A stretch of DNA of 64,000 bases from Gerris lacustris. Lineage: Eukaryota > Arthropoda > Insecta > Hemiptera > Gerridae. Shown here one piece after another: positions 42,886 through 56,512 of the stretch. The DNA is taken from contig OX578276.1 of the NCBI GenBank assembly GCA_951217055.1, forward strand, positions 12,073,430 through 12,137,429. Reading direction: 5' to 3'. Below the pieces are notes generated by a model that did not search any database, was not told the origin of the DNA, and was given only the letters and a program-made list of their open reading frames with translations. Each line of letters opens with the position of its first letter. The first letter of the stretch is position 1. Both the position numbers and the translations under genes were made by a program.

Positions 42886-43469
42886 AATAATAAATAAAGA
42901 GAACATGGCTCACATGATGTGAGATAATTCACTCAGTAGTGACACTCAGCTAAATGACAGTTTTTATTTTATTTGTTTTTTATTATTAATTTTTTAATAA
43001 TAAAAGTTAGAAGGGTAATAGAGTTACAAAAGGTCACGTGGCCACTTACGCTTAAGGCGCCTGTGTGGGTTATCTGGCAGAGTGATTGAGGCTAGGTTTC
43101 GAACTAAAGAATTAGGATGAACGGAAAACTTGGAGTGAAAGGATTTATAGCGAGAGGATGCGAGGTCTTGGACAAAAGGAACATTCAGGTCATTATGGAT
43201 TGTGAGGTTTGATACATAAAATAGGGCGTTGGTGATTTTGCGGAGGATTATTGATTGGAGGGATTGGATTTTGTAGGAGTTAGACGGCTTGGTAGTTCCC
43301 CACAGTTCAAGTCCGTAGGTCCAGATAGGTTTTATAATAGTGTTATAGATAGTTAGTTTGTTCTGTAATGTAAGCTTTGATCTAGAGTCAAGAAGTGGTA
43401 AGAGTAATTTATAGCGTCGTTTCATGTCAGTTCGTTTGTGTCGTGTGTGTGAGTTCCAGGTGAGTCTTA
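42886..43469 (-). pseudogene. Jockey-type LINE: ORF2 C-terminus and 3' end
   Basis: On the minus strand, LINE ORF2 resumes at 43467 with RLTWNSHTRHKRTDMKRRYK and continues open to the stop at 43024 (PIWTYGLELWG, then PDNPHRRLKRKWPRDLL). This is the part after the RT, missing from the ORF that stops at 57043. Non-coding 3' sequence follows to the (AAT)n tail. Together with 57044-61090 it makes a full-length element of about 4.6 kb cut by the giant palindrome. Confidence 0.9.
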
Positions 43470-44010
43470 GTAGGGTAAAAAGATATGTTCTGGCTCAAGG
43501 GCTAATGTCCACCTCAACTAAGGTCGATGACCTCATCTGATTCAGCTCTCGTCTACCCCACAGACCCTGTTCACGTACTCGATCCCGCCCCCCGATGCCC
43601 GATTCGTACCCCGTTACAGACATTAAACCAATGACCCCCCCCCCCCCCAGTCGAATTCTGTCTCAGAGTCGAATTCTGCCTCAGAGTCGAATACTGCCTC
43701 CAAATTGAGTCGGATTTGACCCCCCCCCCCCCCCCCCCCTCCCATGAGCGTTGTTGTTTTTATTCAAATTTGGCGCCTTCCCCCTCCCCTCCTACTTTTC
43801 GTATTTGTTATTTTTGAATTTGCCGGGTTACCCCTCTCTTACGTCATGTGTCGGCCATGCTGGATTCTGAATTTTCGTATTTATTATTTTTGAATTTGCC
43901 GGGTTACACTCCTCCTAGACTACCAAGTACATCATATACTTTTAATATTTTCATTTTGAATATAGCGCCCTCGCCTCTGATCCTGGGACCTGTAAATGTT
44001 AAAAATGTAT

Positions 44011-44067
44011 ATCTGGGAATTGAACACCGACTTCCCAGGTGTCGAGCTAACACGCTATCAATTTAGA
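44011..44067 (-). other. tRNA-like segment, left arm copy
   Basis: On the minus strand, GATAGCGTGTTAGCTCG resembles a weak A box and GTGTTCAATTCCC a good Pol III B box (consensus GGTTCRANTCC), about 34 bp apart. CTGGGAA can also pair with TTCCCAG. A full cloverleaf is not formed. It could be a tRNA-derived relic or an internal promoter. The mirrored copy is at 56456-56512. Confidence 0.35.
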
Positions 44068-47000
44068 CATTTGACCGCTTATAAAAAACTGTACAAATGC
44101 ATCTATAAGAGAGAACTGAGGTCGACATTTCATAATATACTCTTTCTCTTTCCTACACCTTATAAGGAGTAGAGAGAGAGGGAAACGGCACGTGTTTTTT
44201 CCATAGTATTATTTTTTTGCTGACTCTTCAAGCTTAGGTTATATATCCGTAATTTTCTCGCATAATAATTTTATCAAATCAAATAAAATATATATAGTTT
44301 CTTTCTCACGCTAGCATATTATTTAATCGGTCTTCTCTTTTTTTTATTTTCTTTCGCATTTTAACATACAAAAATATTTTTTCTTTGTCTTAGCTAATAC
44401 AAACATCTGTTTTTTGTTTTTAACTTATTCATTTCAATTAAAAACTGTTCCCGGTCAATGTTTTGTAGTTGAGTTTTAACAATTTTTAATTCAAAAACCT
44501 GTTCCCGGTTACATATACCACACGCACACACACACATACATATGGAGCCAACCCAAATTTGGAACCAGATATCATTAAATAGGATATTTTAATTTTAATT
44601 TGAAAATTGACCCGCGCAAAATTAAAGAATAATTATTATAAATTATTCAATAATAAATGAATAAATTTAAGTTTATTGTTATAAATTTTTCAGGTTCGCA
44701 TATTTATATTTAACCAGAGTGATCACGCTGTGGTTTTATTCTTAACTTAGATTCCAACACCTAAAAAATTACTCACACATGATTTACAAACAAATTCCCA
44801 GACTATTTAATATTACCTGTATTATAAAACAAGTATGCCTGTATATATGTGTTTGTACATGTGGTGTAAATTTATTTCTGACTTGACATATGTTTAAAAC
44901 AAAAGATGCTTAATGTAATAGTCATTCCCGTAATAATTCTAACAAAGTAGTCCACAATTATAAAATGTAACATAAAGTAGTACATATTTTAATCAGTTTA
45001 ATCAACTACATAGTAAATTATCCTAAATATTAATTTTACCGAGGGTTTTGAGTATTCAATTTTTAGATGTCTCCTTTGAGATTACTTAAAAATATATTTT
45101 TAACAGTTTTATATACACGCTCCGGTTTACTTAGTCGTAACTCATTATAAACTTTTCCTTATAATTATATTTTATTGTGTTTACAATAAAATCTCGTACT
45201 ACTTTAAACAATCAAATACAAAACAGATTGAGAAATATTACTACATCCAACTAATCAATATATAAAACCCTATCTAGATAGATATTATACAAAAGATTTG
45301 TTCTTTTATGTATTTGTTTTTTAGGTAGCATTCTTATTAAAAATATCCACATGGTAAGTTATTAGTAATATACACATGTAATATATATAGAACACTAGTT
45401 TTATACATCTATATTATTTGTTTTCTTGTCTGTTGGACAACAGGTTTTAAAATACATGTATATCTATTAAACCAAAAACAATATTCTTAAATTTACCCGC
45501 CTAATTCAATACCACTTAACTCCAACGCCTCTTAACCCAATATTTCTTAACTCTAATACCTCCTAACCCAATATTCCTAATTGTGTCTGTAATTAAATGT
45601 ATGTGTCTGTGCGTGGGTGTATATATTAGTTAAACAACACATACAACCCTAATACAAATTAGTTAAAGAATCCTGCATATATAAAAATCAAACATATCTA
45701 TTTAACATAGAATAGTTGGATGATTTATTTGATTAAATTATTATTATTTTAAAATCAATTGAAGCCCATTATCCTTTACATACTAAATAAGTCAGCTGAT
45801 CTGTTGGCTGAAAATGGCCAACAAATATAAACAAGAGATACAAAATTAAATATTACAAAAATAAAATGTAGAACTATTTTATAATTATTCAATATATCCC
45901 ATTGGTAAACTAGTTTTTGTTGTATTATTCGTCTGAAATATGTAGATGGTAGATCTTATAGTATATATTTATAATTTGTTTAACCATACCTCCATAATAC
46001 TAGTAAAATGCACAATTATATACACAGAATTTTTAGAGTCCAGTGATTGTAATGTTTCCATGCAATTTATATCTGGTATTCAATGTTTATATAATAGAGT
46101 TTACTTCTTCTTGACACAGACTTAGATATTAATGCCATGTGATGGCTCCCTCCAAAAACTAAACTCGTAACTCACTTGATAAAAAAATGTTTGTAATCCA
46201 AATATACAATCTTTTGATTCATAAGGTTACAAACAGTGTACAAAATAGATATATTTTTAAAGTAAATTTGAGGTAATAGAAAAATTTTAACATGTGTTAG
46301 GGTCATTGACCTTGGTTATAAATTCTTAAACCCGTTGTTTTGTAGTAATAATTTATACATTAATATCGAACCCATACACATGTATACTGTACGAACATGT
46401 TTTTTTCTATAGTTATATTTTATAGATGAATGAATCAGTGTCTGTATACATGAGGGTTAAACGCTCAGGGCCATAATATGGAAGCATGACATCATAATGG
46501 CAGTTGTACATCAATTGCTTAGAAACCTCCCAATGGCGATTTACACCCCCCAGCCACCCCTAATATATGGATTAGTGGCCTGCACGTTTACGCCCCCAAT
46601 GTAGATATTAGTCCTGTTATTGGATGTTTTTTGACAATGGCGATTTAATTACGCCCCCTATTTTGCAAATGTTGTCTTCGTCAGCCCACCTCCAATGGCG
46701 ATATCAGTTATATTATTGGTTGAGACGATTTTTTATTTTACTTGGCAATGGCCAATAAAATCATCCATCCCTAACATAAGAAAATATATATAAGAAATAT
46801 GGGGTTGATCAACCCCTTGCAAGTCCGCTTTATTAAATGATAAAATAAACAAGTTGTATATAAATAATTAGTTTATTTCCTATACTGCTAATGTCTTAGT
46901 AATGTTTTTGTAAATGTTACTCAAAAGATTAAATTTATATCAGAATATTGACATTAAAAAAAAAAAAGGATTATTTACATGTCTAGACGGCAGGTATATA

Positions 47001-48249
47001 ATTATAGCAGCTGAAGCTTGAAAGCGGTTGACCTTGGCCGAGCTGTAGAACGGGCTATCCTCCAAATAAACCGCGGAATCTAATTACTTTTAATGCATGT
47101 AACTTAATATTTCTTAAAACGCTCACCTTTGTACACTTTAACATTATTATAAGGTATACAAGGATATCTCCATGTGGTTGTACTTAAAATTCTAAACTAA
47201 AAATTAATGAATTACCATTATATAAAAAGTCTTATCGCAAGGTTTCAATTCTCAGACAAAATACACTTATTTTTAAAAGCTTAAAAAACGATAATTTAAG
47301 TATAGTTCAATAATAAAACGCTTATTAATATAATAGTTAAATTATAAAACTATAATTTTAGAAAAATAAATAAATAAATAAACAACGAGAGAGCGACCAA
47401 TATAATATTAGGGGTAAAATAAATACAACCAAACAAAAGATAATTATTTGCAGGGTTGTCAATAGTTTATAATATGTATGTTGTTTGATTATGTATATAT
47501 TACAAAGACTGAAACAGCACATGAGAGAACAATAAATGATATAATTTCCGCACTTTTCGAGTTCTAGTAGCACGCTTCTATATTTATATAGCAACACTGT
47601 AGTAATTATTGCATTATTTCAACTCAGACTACACTGTCAATGATTTTAAATTAAATTTTGATGGCAAAGAAAATGCCTAACCAGGGTCTAGGAGGAGCCT
47701 GGAGATAGAACTCCTTCTAGTCGAAGTCTCCCGCTTTGTTAACACAGTAGTGCTGCAATGGGAGGCAGGACAATCCGTACACCTCCTATCCCAACACTAA
47801 AGCCTCTTGAGCCAACTAGGCTGGGAGAGTCCTTTCACTGAGTATTGACACCCAGTAAGCGAAACTCCCGCTTGCAGGCGTATTTATTCTGTTTCCCCGA
47901 GAGAGGAGCATGCGCATTGTAATATCAAGGTCAAAAGACAGAGGAAATTGTCGTATAGTTATGTAATCAAGATCATAATTGAAACATCACCCACAGAAAT
48001 TGCAATACATGATCACTCATTCAGAATTAGTATGTCTGTGGTTTACTCACTTTGCATACAAACCCTACAAAATTCAGCGTGTTCAAAGAGTAAAAAAGAA
48101 ACTTGATTTGAATTTCTATGATTATCAGAATAGAATCTACGGTTATTATATTAGAAAAGTGTACACATATATGCAAATTTTCATTAAGAGGAGAATTTTT
48201 TACTATTCAAAGCTTAGTCAGTCAGTATCGTCCATATGTTAGGATTCCT

Positions 48250-49660
48250 AAGGACATAAAAAGGCCGATATCTTGGAAACGGATAGATATATCGAAAAAA
48301 TAACAAAATTTCGATAAGCACTTCGTGCCAATCGAGCCCACATTACTTTTTAAAGCTCAATCATTTAAGACCCCACACGAATTTATGGGGGGGGGGGGGG
48401 GAGGGGGATGTCAGGGGGGTAATAAAAACTTGAGGCTTATACACACTTGAAAGAAAAATATGGCTCTATTTTCAATATTAATATCTCATAATCCAATGAT
48501 TTACTTTAAAATTGATCAAAATTCGTATTTTAACCAATATTTCCCTTCTAAGGGTATAAAAGGGCATGTATCTCGGAAATGGATAGAGATATCGAAAAAA
48601 TAACAAAATTTCGATAAGCACTTCGTGCCAATCGAGCCCACATTACTTTTTAAAGCTCAATCATTTAAGACCCCACACAAATATATGGGGGGGGGGGGGG
48701 GGAAGGGGGATGTCAGGGGGGTAATAAAAACTTGAGGCTTATACACACTTGAAAGAAAAATATGGCTCTATTTTCAATATTAATATCTCATAATCCAATG
48801 ATTTACTTTAAAATTGATCAAAATTCGTATTTTAACCAATATTTCCCTTCTAAGGGCATAAAAGGGCATGTATCTCGGAAATGGATAGAGATATCGAAAA
48901 AATAACAAAATTTCGATAAGCACTTCGTGCCAATCGAGCCCACATTACTTTTTAAAGCTCAATCATTTAAGACCCCACACAAATATATGGGGGGGGGGAA
49001 GGGGGATATCAGGGGGGAAATAAAAACTTGAGGCTTATACACACTTGAAAGAAAAATATGGCTCTATTTTCAATATTAATATCCCATAATCCAATGATTT
49101 ACTTTAAAATTGATCAAAATTCGTATTTTAACCAATATTTCCCTACTAAGGGTATAAAAGGGCATGTATCTCGGAATCGGATAGAGATATCGAAAAAATA
49201 ACAAAATTTCGATAAGCACTTCGTGCCAATCGAGCCCACATTACTTTTTAAAGCTCAATCATTTAAGACCCCACACAAATATATGGGGGGGGGGGGGGAG
49301 GGGGATATCAGGGGGGTAATAAGAACTTGAGGCTTATACACACTTGAAAGAAAAATATGGCTCTATTTTCAATATTAATATCCCATAATCCAATGATTTA
49401 CTTTAAAATTGATCAAAATTCGTATTTTAACCAATATTTCCCTACTAAGGGTATAAAAGGGCATGTATCTCGGAATCGGATAGAGATATCGAAAAAATAA
49501 CAAAATTTCGATAAGCACTTCGTGCCAATCGAGCCCACATTACTTTTTAAAGCTCAATCATTTAAGACCCCACACAAATTTATGGGGGGGGGGGGGTTGT
49601 CAGAGGGGTGATAAAATACTCGGAACGGACAGAGATATCGAAAAAATAACAAAATTTTGT
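48250..49660 (+). repeat. ~300-bp tandem array, left arm
   Basis: Five units share ATCGAAAAAATAACAAAATT, CGATAAGCACTTCGTGCC, a G run of variable length, and TAAAATTGATCAAAATTCG. Landmarks at 48291, 48591, 48892, 49190 and 49488 give a period near 300. A sixth partial unit starts near 49636. The mirrored array is at about 50855-52265. Confidence 0.95.
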
Positions 49661-50246
49661 GGGGTCGAGCCCCAATTATGTTTGGAAGCTGAATTATTTA
49701 CCACCCACTCGATTTTTTTATGGGCAGGGGAGGGGGGGGGGGAGTTACCAAATTTCGAAGATATCATCCTATTTTGCCCATGGCTTGCGCTATTTAAGTC
49801 CGATTTCTCTTTAAGTCTCATTTCAAGACCCATTATCCTTAAAAAATCAACATTTTACGAGTTATACCCTTGGAACGAGGGGGGGGGGGGGGGGGGAGAA
49901 GCCAAATATTGACTTTTTGACCCTACGAACTGCACATTTAAGATAAATTGGGCAGTTTCACGAGCTATTTTACCCATTTCCTACCGATTTCGTCTATTAC
50001 ACAGAATTTCCCCATTCTAGTCTAATATTTTTTTAACAAATTCCCAATTATAAGGCTACAAATCCCAATGAATCGCACATATCTACGCGATTTATGTCCG
50101 ATTTCTCTCATTTCAACACCCATTTTCCCTAGTGATGACCCCTTTTGGGCGTCTTTCAGTCTTTTTTTTGCCATTTTGGCCCCACAACCGGGCCCGGGCC
50201 CCACGCCCCACCGCTAGCGCCCTGCGCCCCCCGTTGTCGCCTTGCG

Positions 50247-50280
50247 CAAACTATAAATTGTAACTTTGTGTAAGCGGAAT
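50247..50280. other. Palindrome loop
   Basis: These 34 bp of unpaired sequence separate the inner arm ends CTTGCG and CGCAAG. The stem just outside is very GC-rich (GGGGGGCGCAGGGCGCTAGC and its complement). Confidence 0.9.
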
Positions 50281-50854
50281 CGCAAGGCGACAACGGGGGG
50301 CGCAGGGCGCTAGCGGTGGGGCGTGGGGCCCGGGCCCGGTTGTGGGGCCAAAATGGCAAAAAAAAGACTGAAAGACGCCCAAAAGGGGTCATCACTAGGG
50401 AAAATGGGTGTTGAAATGAGAGAAATCGGACATAAATCGCGTAGATATGTGCGATTCATTGGGATTTGTAGCCTTATAATTGGGAATTTGTTAAAAAAAT
50501 ATTAGACTAGAATGGGGAAATTCTGTGTAATAGACGAAATCGGTAGGAAATGGGTAAAATAGCTCGTGAAACTGCCCAATTTATCTTAAATGTGCAGTTC
50601 GTAGGGTCAAAAAGTCAATATTTGGCTTCTCCCCCCCCCCCCCCTCGTTCCAAGGGTATAACTCGTAAAATGTTGATTTTTTAAGGATAATGGGTCTTGA
50701 AATGAGACTTAAAGAGAAATCGGACTTAAATAGCGCAAGCCATGGGCAAAATAGGATGATATCTTCGAAATTTGGTAACTCCCCCCCCCCCTCCCCTGCC
50801 CATAAAAAAATCGAGTGGGTGGTAAATAATTCAGCTTCCAAACATAATTGGGGC

Positions 50855-52265
50855 TCGACCCCACAAAATTTTGTTATTTTTTCGATATCTCTGTCCGTTC
50901 CGAGTATTTTATCACCCCTCTGACAACCCCCCCCCCCCCATAAATTTGTGTGGGGTCTTAAATGATTGAGCTTTAAAAAGTAATGTGGGCTCGATTGGCA
51001 CGAAGTGCTTATCGAAATTTTGTTATTTTTTCGATATCTCTATCCGATTCCGAGATACATGCCCTTTTATACCCTTAGTAGGGAAATATTGGTTAAAATA
51101 CGAATTTTGATCAATTTTAAAGTAAATCATTGGATTATGGGATATTAATATTGAAAATAGAGCCATATTTTTCTTTCAAGTGTGTATAAGCCTCAAGTTC
51201 TTATTACCCCCCTGATATCCCCCTCCCCCCCCCCCCCCATATATTTGTGTGGGGTCTTAAATGATTGAGCTTTAAAAAGTAATGTGGGCTCGATTGGCAC
51301 GAAGTGCTTATCGAAATTTTGTTATTTTTTCGATATCTCTATCCGATTCCGAGATACATGCCCTTTTATACCCTTAGTAGGGAAATATTGGTTAAAATAC
51401 GAATTTTGATCAATTTTAAAGTAAATCATTGGATTATGGGATATTAATATTGAAAATAGAGCCATATTTTTCTTTCAAGTGTGTATAAGCCTCAAGTTTT
51501 TATTTCCCCCCTGATATCCCCCTTCCCCCCCCCCCATATATTTGTGTGGGGTCTTAAATGATTGAGCTTTAAAAAGTAATGTGGGCTCGATTGGCACGAA
51601 GTGCTTATCGAAATTTTGTTATTTTTTCGATATCTCTATCCATTTCCGAGATACATGCCCTTTTATGCCCTTAGAAGGGAAATATTGGTTAAAATACGAA
51701 TTTTGATCAATTTTAAAGTAAATCATTGGATTATGAGATATTAATATTGAAAATAGAGCCATATTTTTCTTTCAAGTGTGTATAAGCCTCAAGTTTTTAT
51801 TACCCCCCTGACATCCCCCTTCCCCCCCCCCCCCCATATATTTGTGTGGGGTCTTAAATGATTGAGCTTTAAAAAGTAATGTGGGCTCGATTGGCACGAA
51901 GTGCTTATCGAAATTTTGTTATTTTTTCGATATCTCTATCCATTTCCGAGATACATGCCCTTTTATACCCTTAGAAGGGAAATATTGGTTAAAATACGAA
52001 TTTTGATCAATTTTAAAGTAAATCATTGGATTATGAGATATTAATATTGAAAATAGAGCCATATTTTTCTTTCAAGTGTGTATAAGCCTCAAGTTTTTAT
52101 TACCCCCCTGACATCCCCCTCCCCCCCCCCCCCCCCATAAATTCGTGTGGGGTCTTAAATGATTGAGCTTTAAAAAGTAATGTGGGCTCGATTGGCACGA
52201 AGTGCTTATCGAAATTTTGTTATTTTTTCGATATATCTATCCGTTTCCAAGATATCGGCCTTTTT
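50855..52265 (-). repeat. ~300-bp tandem array, right arm
   Basis: Mirror of the array at 48250-49660, with the same unit order and the same unit-specific variants (for example CGGAATCGG against CGGAAATGG). The arrays were therefore copied as a whole rather than amplified independently. Confidence 0.95.
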
Positions 52266-55200
52266 ATGTCCTTAGGAATCCTAACATATGGACGATACTG
52301 ACTGACTAAGCTTTGAATAGTAAAAAATTCTCCTCTTAATGAAAATTTGCATATATGTGTACACTTTTCTAATATAATAACCGTAGATTCTATTCTGATA
52401 ATCATAGAAATTCAAATCAAGTTTCTTTTTTACTCTTTGAACACGCTGAATTTTGTAGGGTTTGTATGCAAAGTGAGTAAACCACAGACATACTAATTCT
52501 GAATGAGTGATCATGTATTGCAATTTCTGTGGGTGATGTTTCAATTATGATCTTGATTACATAACTATACGACAATTTCCTCTGTCTTTTGACCTTGATA
52601 TTACAATGCGCATGCTCCTCTCTCGGGGAAACAGAATAAATACGCCTGCAAGCGGGAGTTTCGCTTACTGGGTGTCAATACTCAGTGAAAGGACTCTCCC
52701 AGCCTAGTTGGCTCAAGAGGCTTTAGTGTTGGGATAGGAGGTGTACGGATTGTCCTGCCTCCCATTGCAGCACTACTGTGTTAACAAAGCGGGAGACTTC
52801 GACTAGAAGGAGTTCTATCTCCAGGCTCCTCCTAGACCCTGGTTAGGCATTTTCTTTGCCATCAAAATTTAATTTAAAATCATTGACAGTGTAGTCTGAG
52901 TTGAAATAATGCAATAATTACTACAGTGTTGCTATATAAATATAGAAGCGTGCTACTAGAACTCGAAAAGTGCGGAAATTATATCATTTATTGTTCTCTC
53001 ATGTGCTGTTTCAGTCTTTGTAATATATACATAATCAAACAACATACATATTATAAACTATTGACAACCCTGCAAATAATTATCTTTTGTTTGGTTGTAT
53101 TTATTTTACCCCTAATATTATATTGGTCGCTCTCTCGTTGTTTATTTATTTATTTATTTTTCTAAAATTATAGTTTTATAATTTAACTATTATATTAATA
53201 AGCGTTTTATTATTGAACTATACTTAAATTATCGTTTTTTAAGCTTTTAAAAATAAGTGTATTTTGTCTGAGAATTGAAACCTTGCGATAAGACTTTTTA
53301 TATAATGGTAATTCATTAATTTTTAGTTTAGAATTTTAAGTACAACCACATGGAGATATCCTTGTATACCTTATAATAATGTTAAAGTGTACAAAGGTGA
53401 GCGTTTTAAGAAATATTAAGTTACATGCATTAAAAGTAATTAGATTCCGCGGTTTATTTGGAGGATAGCCCGTTCTACAGCTCGGCCAAGGTCAACCGCT
53501 TTCAAGCTTCAGCTGCTATAATTATATACCTGCCGTCTAGACATGTAAATAATCCTTTTTTTTTTTTAATGTCAATATTCTGATATAAATTTAATCTTTT
53601 GAGTAACATTTACAAAAACATTACTAAGACATTAGCAGTATAGGAAATAAACTAATTATTTATATACAACTTGTTTATTTTATCATTTAATAAAGCGGAC
53701 TTGCAAGGGGTTGATCAACCCCATATTTCTTATATATATTTTCTTATGTTAGGGATGGATGATTTTATTGGCCATTGCCAAGTAAAATAAAAAATCGTCT
53801 CAACCAATAATATAACTGATATCGCCATTGGAGGTGGGCTGACGAAGACAACATTTGCAAAATAGGGGGCGTAATTAAATCGCCATTGTCAAAAAACATC
53901 CAATAACAGGACTAATATCTACATTGGGGGCGTAAACGTGCAGGCCACTAATCCATATATTAGGGGTGGCTGGGGGGTGTAAATCGCCATTGGGAGGTTT
54001 CTAAGCAATTGATGTACAACTGCCATTATGATGTCATGCTTCCATATTATGGCCCTGAGCGTTTAACCCTCATGTATACAGACACTGATTCATTCATCTA
54101 TAAAATATAACTATAGAAAAAAACATGTTCGTACAGTATACATGTGTATGGGTTCGATATTAATGTATAAATTATTACTACAAAACAACGGGTTTAAGAA
54201 TTTATAACCAAGGTCAATGACCCTAACACATGTTAAAATTTTTCTATTACCTCAAATTTACTTTAAAAATATATCTATTTTGTACACTGTTTGTAACCTT
54301 ATGAATCAAAAGATTGTATATTTGGATTACAAACATTTTTTTATCAAGTGAGTTACGAGTTTAGTTTTTGGAGGGAGCCATCACATGGCATTAATATCTA
54401 AGTCTGTGTCAAGAAGAAGTAAACTCTATTATATAAACATTGAATACCAGATATAAATTGCATGGAAACATTACAATCACTGGACTCTAAAAATTCTGTG
54501 TATATAATTGTGCATTTTACTAGTATTATGGAGGTATGGTTAAACAAATTATAAATATATACTATAAGATCTACCATCTACATATTTCAGACGAATAATA
54601 CAACAAAAACTAGTTTACCAATGGGATATATTGAATAATTATAAAATAGTTCTACATTTTATTTTTGTAATATTTAATTTTGTATCTCTTGTTTATATTT
54701 GTTGGCCATTTTCAGCCAACAGATCAGCTGACTTATTTAGTATGTAAAGGATAATGGGCTTCAATTGATTTTAAAATAATAATAATTTAATCAAATAAAT
54801 CATCCAACTATTCTATGTTAAATAGATATGTTTGATTTTTATATATGCAGGATTCTTTAACTAATTTGTATTAGGGTTGTATGTGTTGTTTAACTAATAT
54901 ATACACCCACGCACAGACACATACATTTAATTACAGACACAATTAGGAATATTGGGTTAGGAGGTATTAGAGTTAAGAAATATTGGGTTAAGAGGCGTTG
55001 GAGTTAAGTGGTATTGAATTAGGCGGGTAAATTTAAGAATATTGTTTTTGGTTTAATAGATATACATGTATTTTAAAACCTGTTGTCCAACAGACAAGAA
55101 AACAAATAATATAGATGTATAAAACTAGTGTTCTATATATATTACATGTGTATATTACTAATAACTTACCATGTGGATATTTTTAATAAGAATGCTACCT

Positions 55201-56455
55201 AAAAAACAAATACATAAAAGAACAAATCTTTTGTATAATATCTATCTAGATAGGGTTTTATATATTGATTAGTTGGATGTAGTAATATTTCTCAATCTGT
55301 TTTGTATTTGATTGTTTAAAGTAGTACGAGATTTTATTGTAAACACAATAAAATATAATTATAAGGAAAAGTTTATAATGAGTTACGACTAAGTAAACCG
55401 GAGCGTGTATATAAAACTGTTAAAAATATATTTTTAAGTAATCTCAAAGGAGACATCTAAAAATTGAATACTCAAAACCCTCGGTAAAATTAATATTTAG
55501 GATAATTTACTATGTAGTTGATTAAACTGATTAAAATATGTACTACTTTATGTTACATTTTATAATTGTGGACTACTTTGTTAGAATTATTACGGGAATG
55601 ACTATTACATTAAGCATCTTTTGTTTTAAACATATGTCAAGTCAGAAATAAATTTACACCACATGTACAAACACATATATACAGGCATACTTGTTTTATA
55701 ATACAGGTAATATTAAATAGTCTGGGAATTTGTTTGTAAATCATGTGTGAGTAATTTTTTAGGTGTTGGAATCTAAGTTAAGAATAAAACCACAGCGTGA
55801 TCACTCTGGTTAAATATAAATATGCGAACCTGAAAAATTTATAACAATAAACTTAAATTTATTCATTTATTATTGAATAATTTATAATAATTATTCTTTA
55901 ATTTTGCGCGGGTCAATTTTCAAATTAAAATTAAAATATCCTATTTAATGATATCTGGTTCCAAATTTGGGTTGGCTCCATATGTATGTGTGTGTGTGCG
56001 TGTGGTATATGTAACCGGGAACAGGTTTTTGAATTAAAAATTGTTAAAACTCAACTACAAAACATTGACCGGGAACAGTTTTTAATTGAAATGAATAAGT
56101 TAAAAACAAAAAACAGATGTTTGTATTAGCTAAGACAAAGAAAAAATATTTTTGTATGTTAAAATGCGAAAGAAAATAAAAAAAAGAGAAGACCGATTAA
56201 ATAATATGCTAGCGTGAGAAAGAAACTATATATATTTTATTTGATTTGATAAAATTATTATGCGAGAAAATTACGGATATATAACCTAAGCTTGAAGAGT
56301 CAGCAAAAAAATAATACTATGGAAAAAACACGTGCCGTTTCCCTCTCTCTCTACTCCTTATAAGGTGTAGGAAAGAGAAAGAGTATATTATGAAATGTCG
56401 ACCTCAGTTCTCTCTTATAGATGCATTTGTACAGTTTTTTATAAGCGGTCAAATG

Positions 56456-56512
56456 TCTAAATTGATAGCGTGTTAGCTCGACACCTGGGAAGTCGGTGTT
56501 CAATTCCCAGAT
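56456..56512 (+). other. tRNA-like segment, right arm copy
   Basis: Mirror of 44011-44067, here on the plus strand, with the same A-box-like and B-box-like motifs. If active, the two copies would transcribe outwards from the palindrome centre. Confidence 0.35.

Larger units (their letters stand above)
43470..50246 (+). repeat. Left arm of the giant palindrome
   Basis: 6.78 kb. Landmarks: AGAGTCGAATNCTG repeated at 43653-43700; TTTTTGAATTTGCCGGGTTAC twice (about 43810 and 43890); tRNA-like segment 44011-44067; AT-rich DNA 44100-46480 without genes; four CAATGGC motifs at 46530-46755, two of them followed by ACRCCCCC; AT-rich 46760-47640; GC-richer block 47650-47900; tandem array 48250-49660; core with GGGCCCGGGCCCC near 50190-50200. 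Confidence 0.95.

Noticed and set aside
42580..42906. Leu-rich ORF as a membrane protein
   Set aside because: The poly-Leu stretch is translation of the (AAT)n tail; the end of the frame is hAT transposase debris.
47650..47900. GC-richer block in the palindrome arm as a structural RNA (snRNA or rRNA) gene
   Set aside because: No recognisable snRNA or rRNA signature and no clear Pol III boxes; only base composition stands out.
47358..53165. Mirrored short ORFs in the palindrome arms (for example 47358-47597, 47979-48242, 52281-52544)
   Set aside because: They are identical because of the palindrome, have AT-driven composition, no motifs, and gain no support from being present twice.
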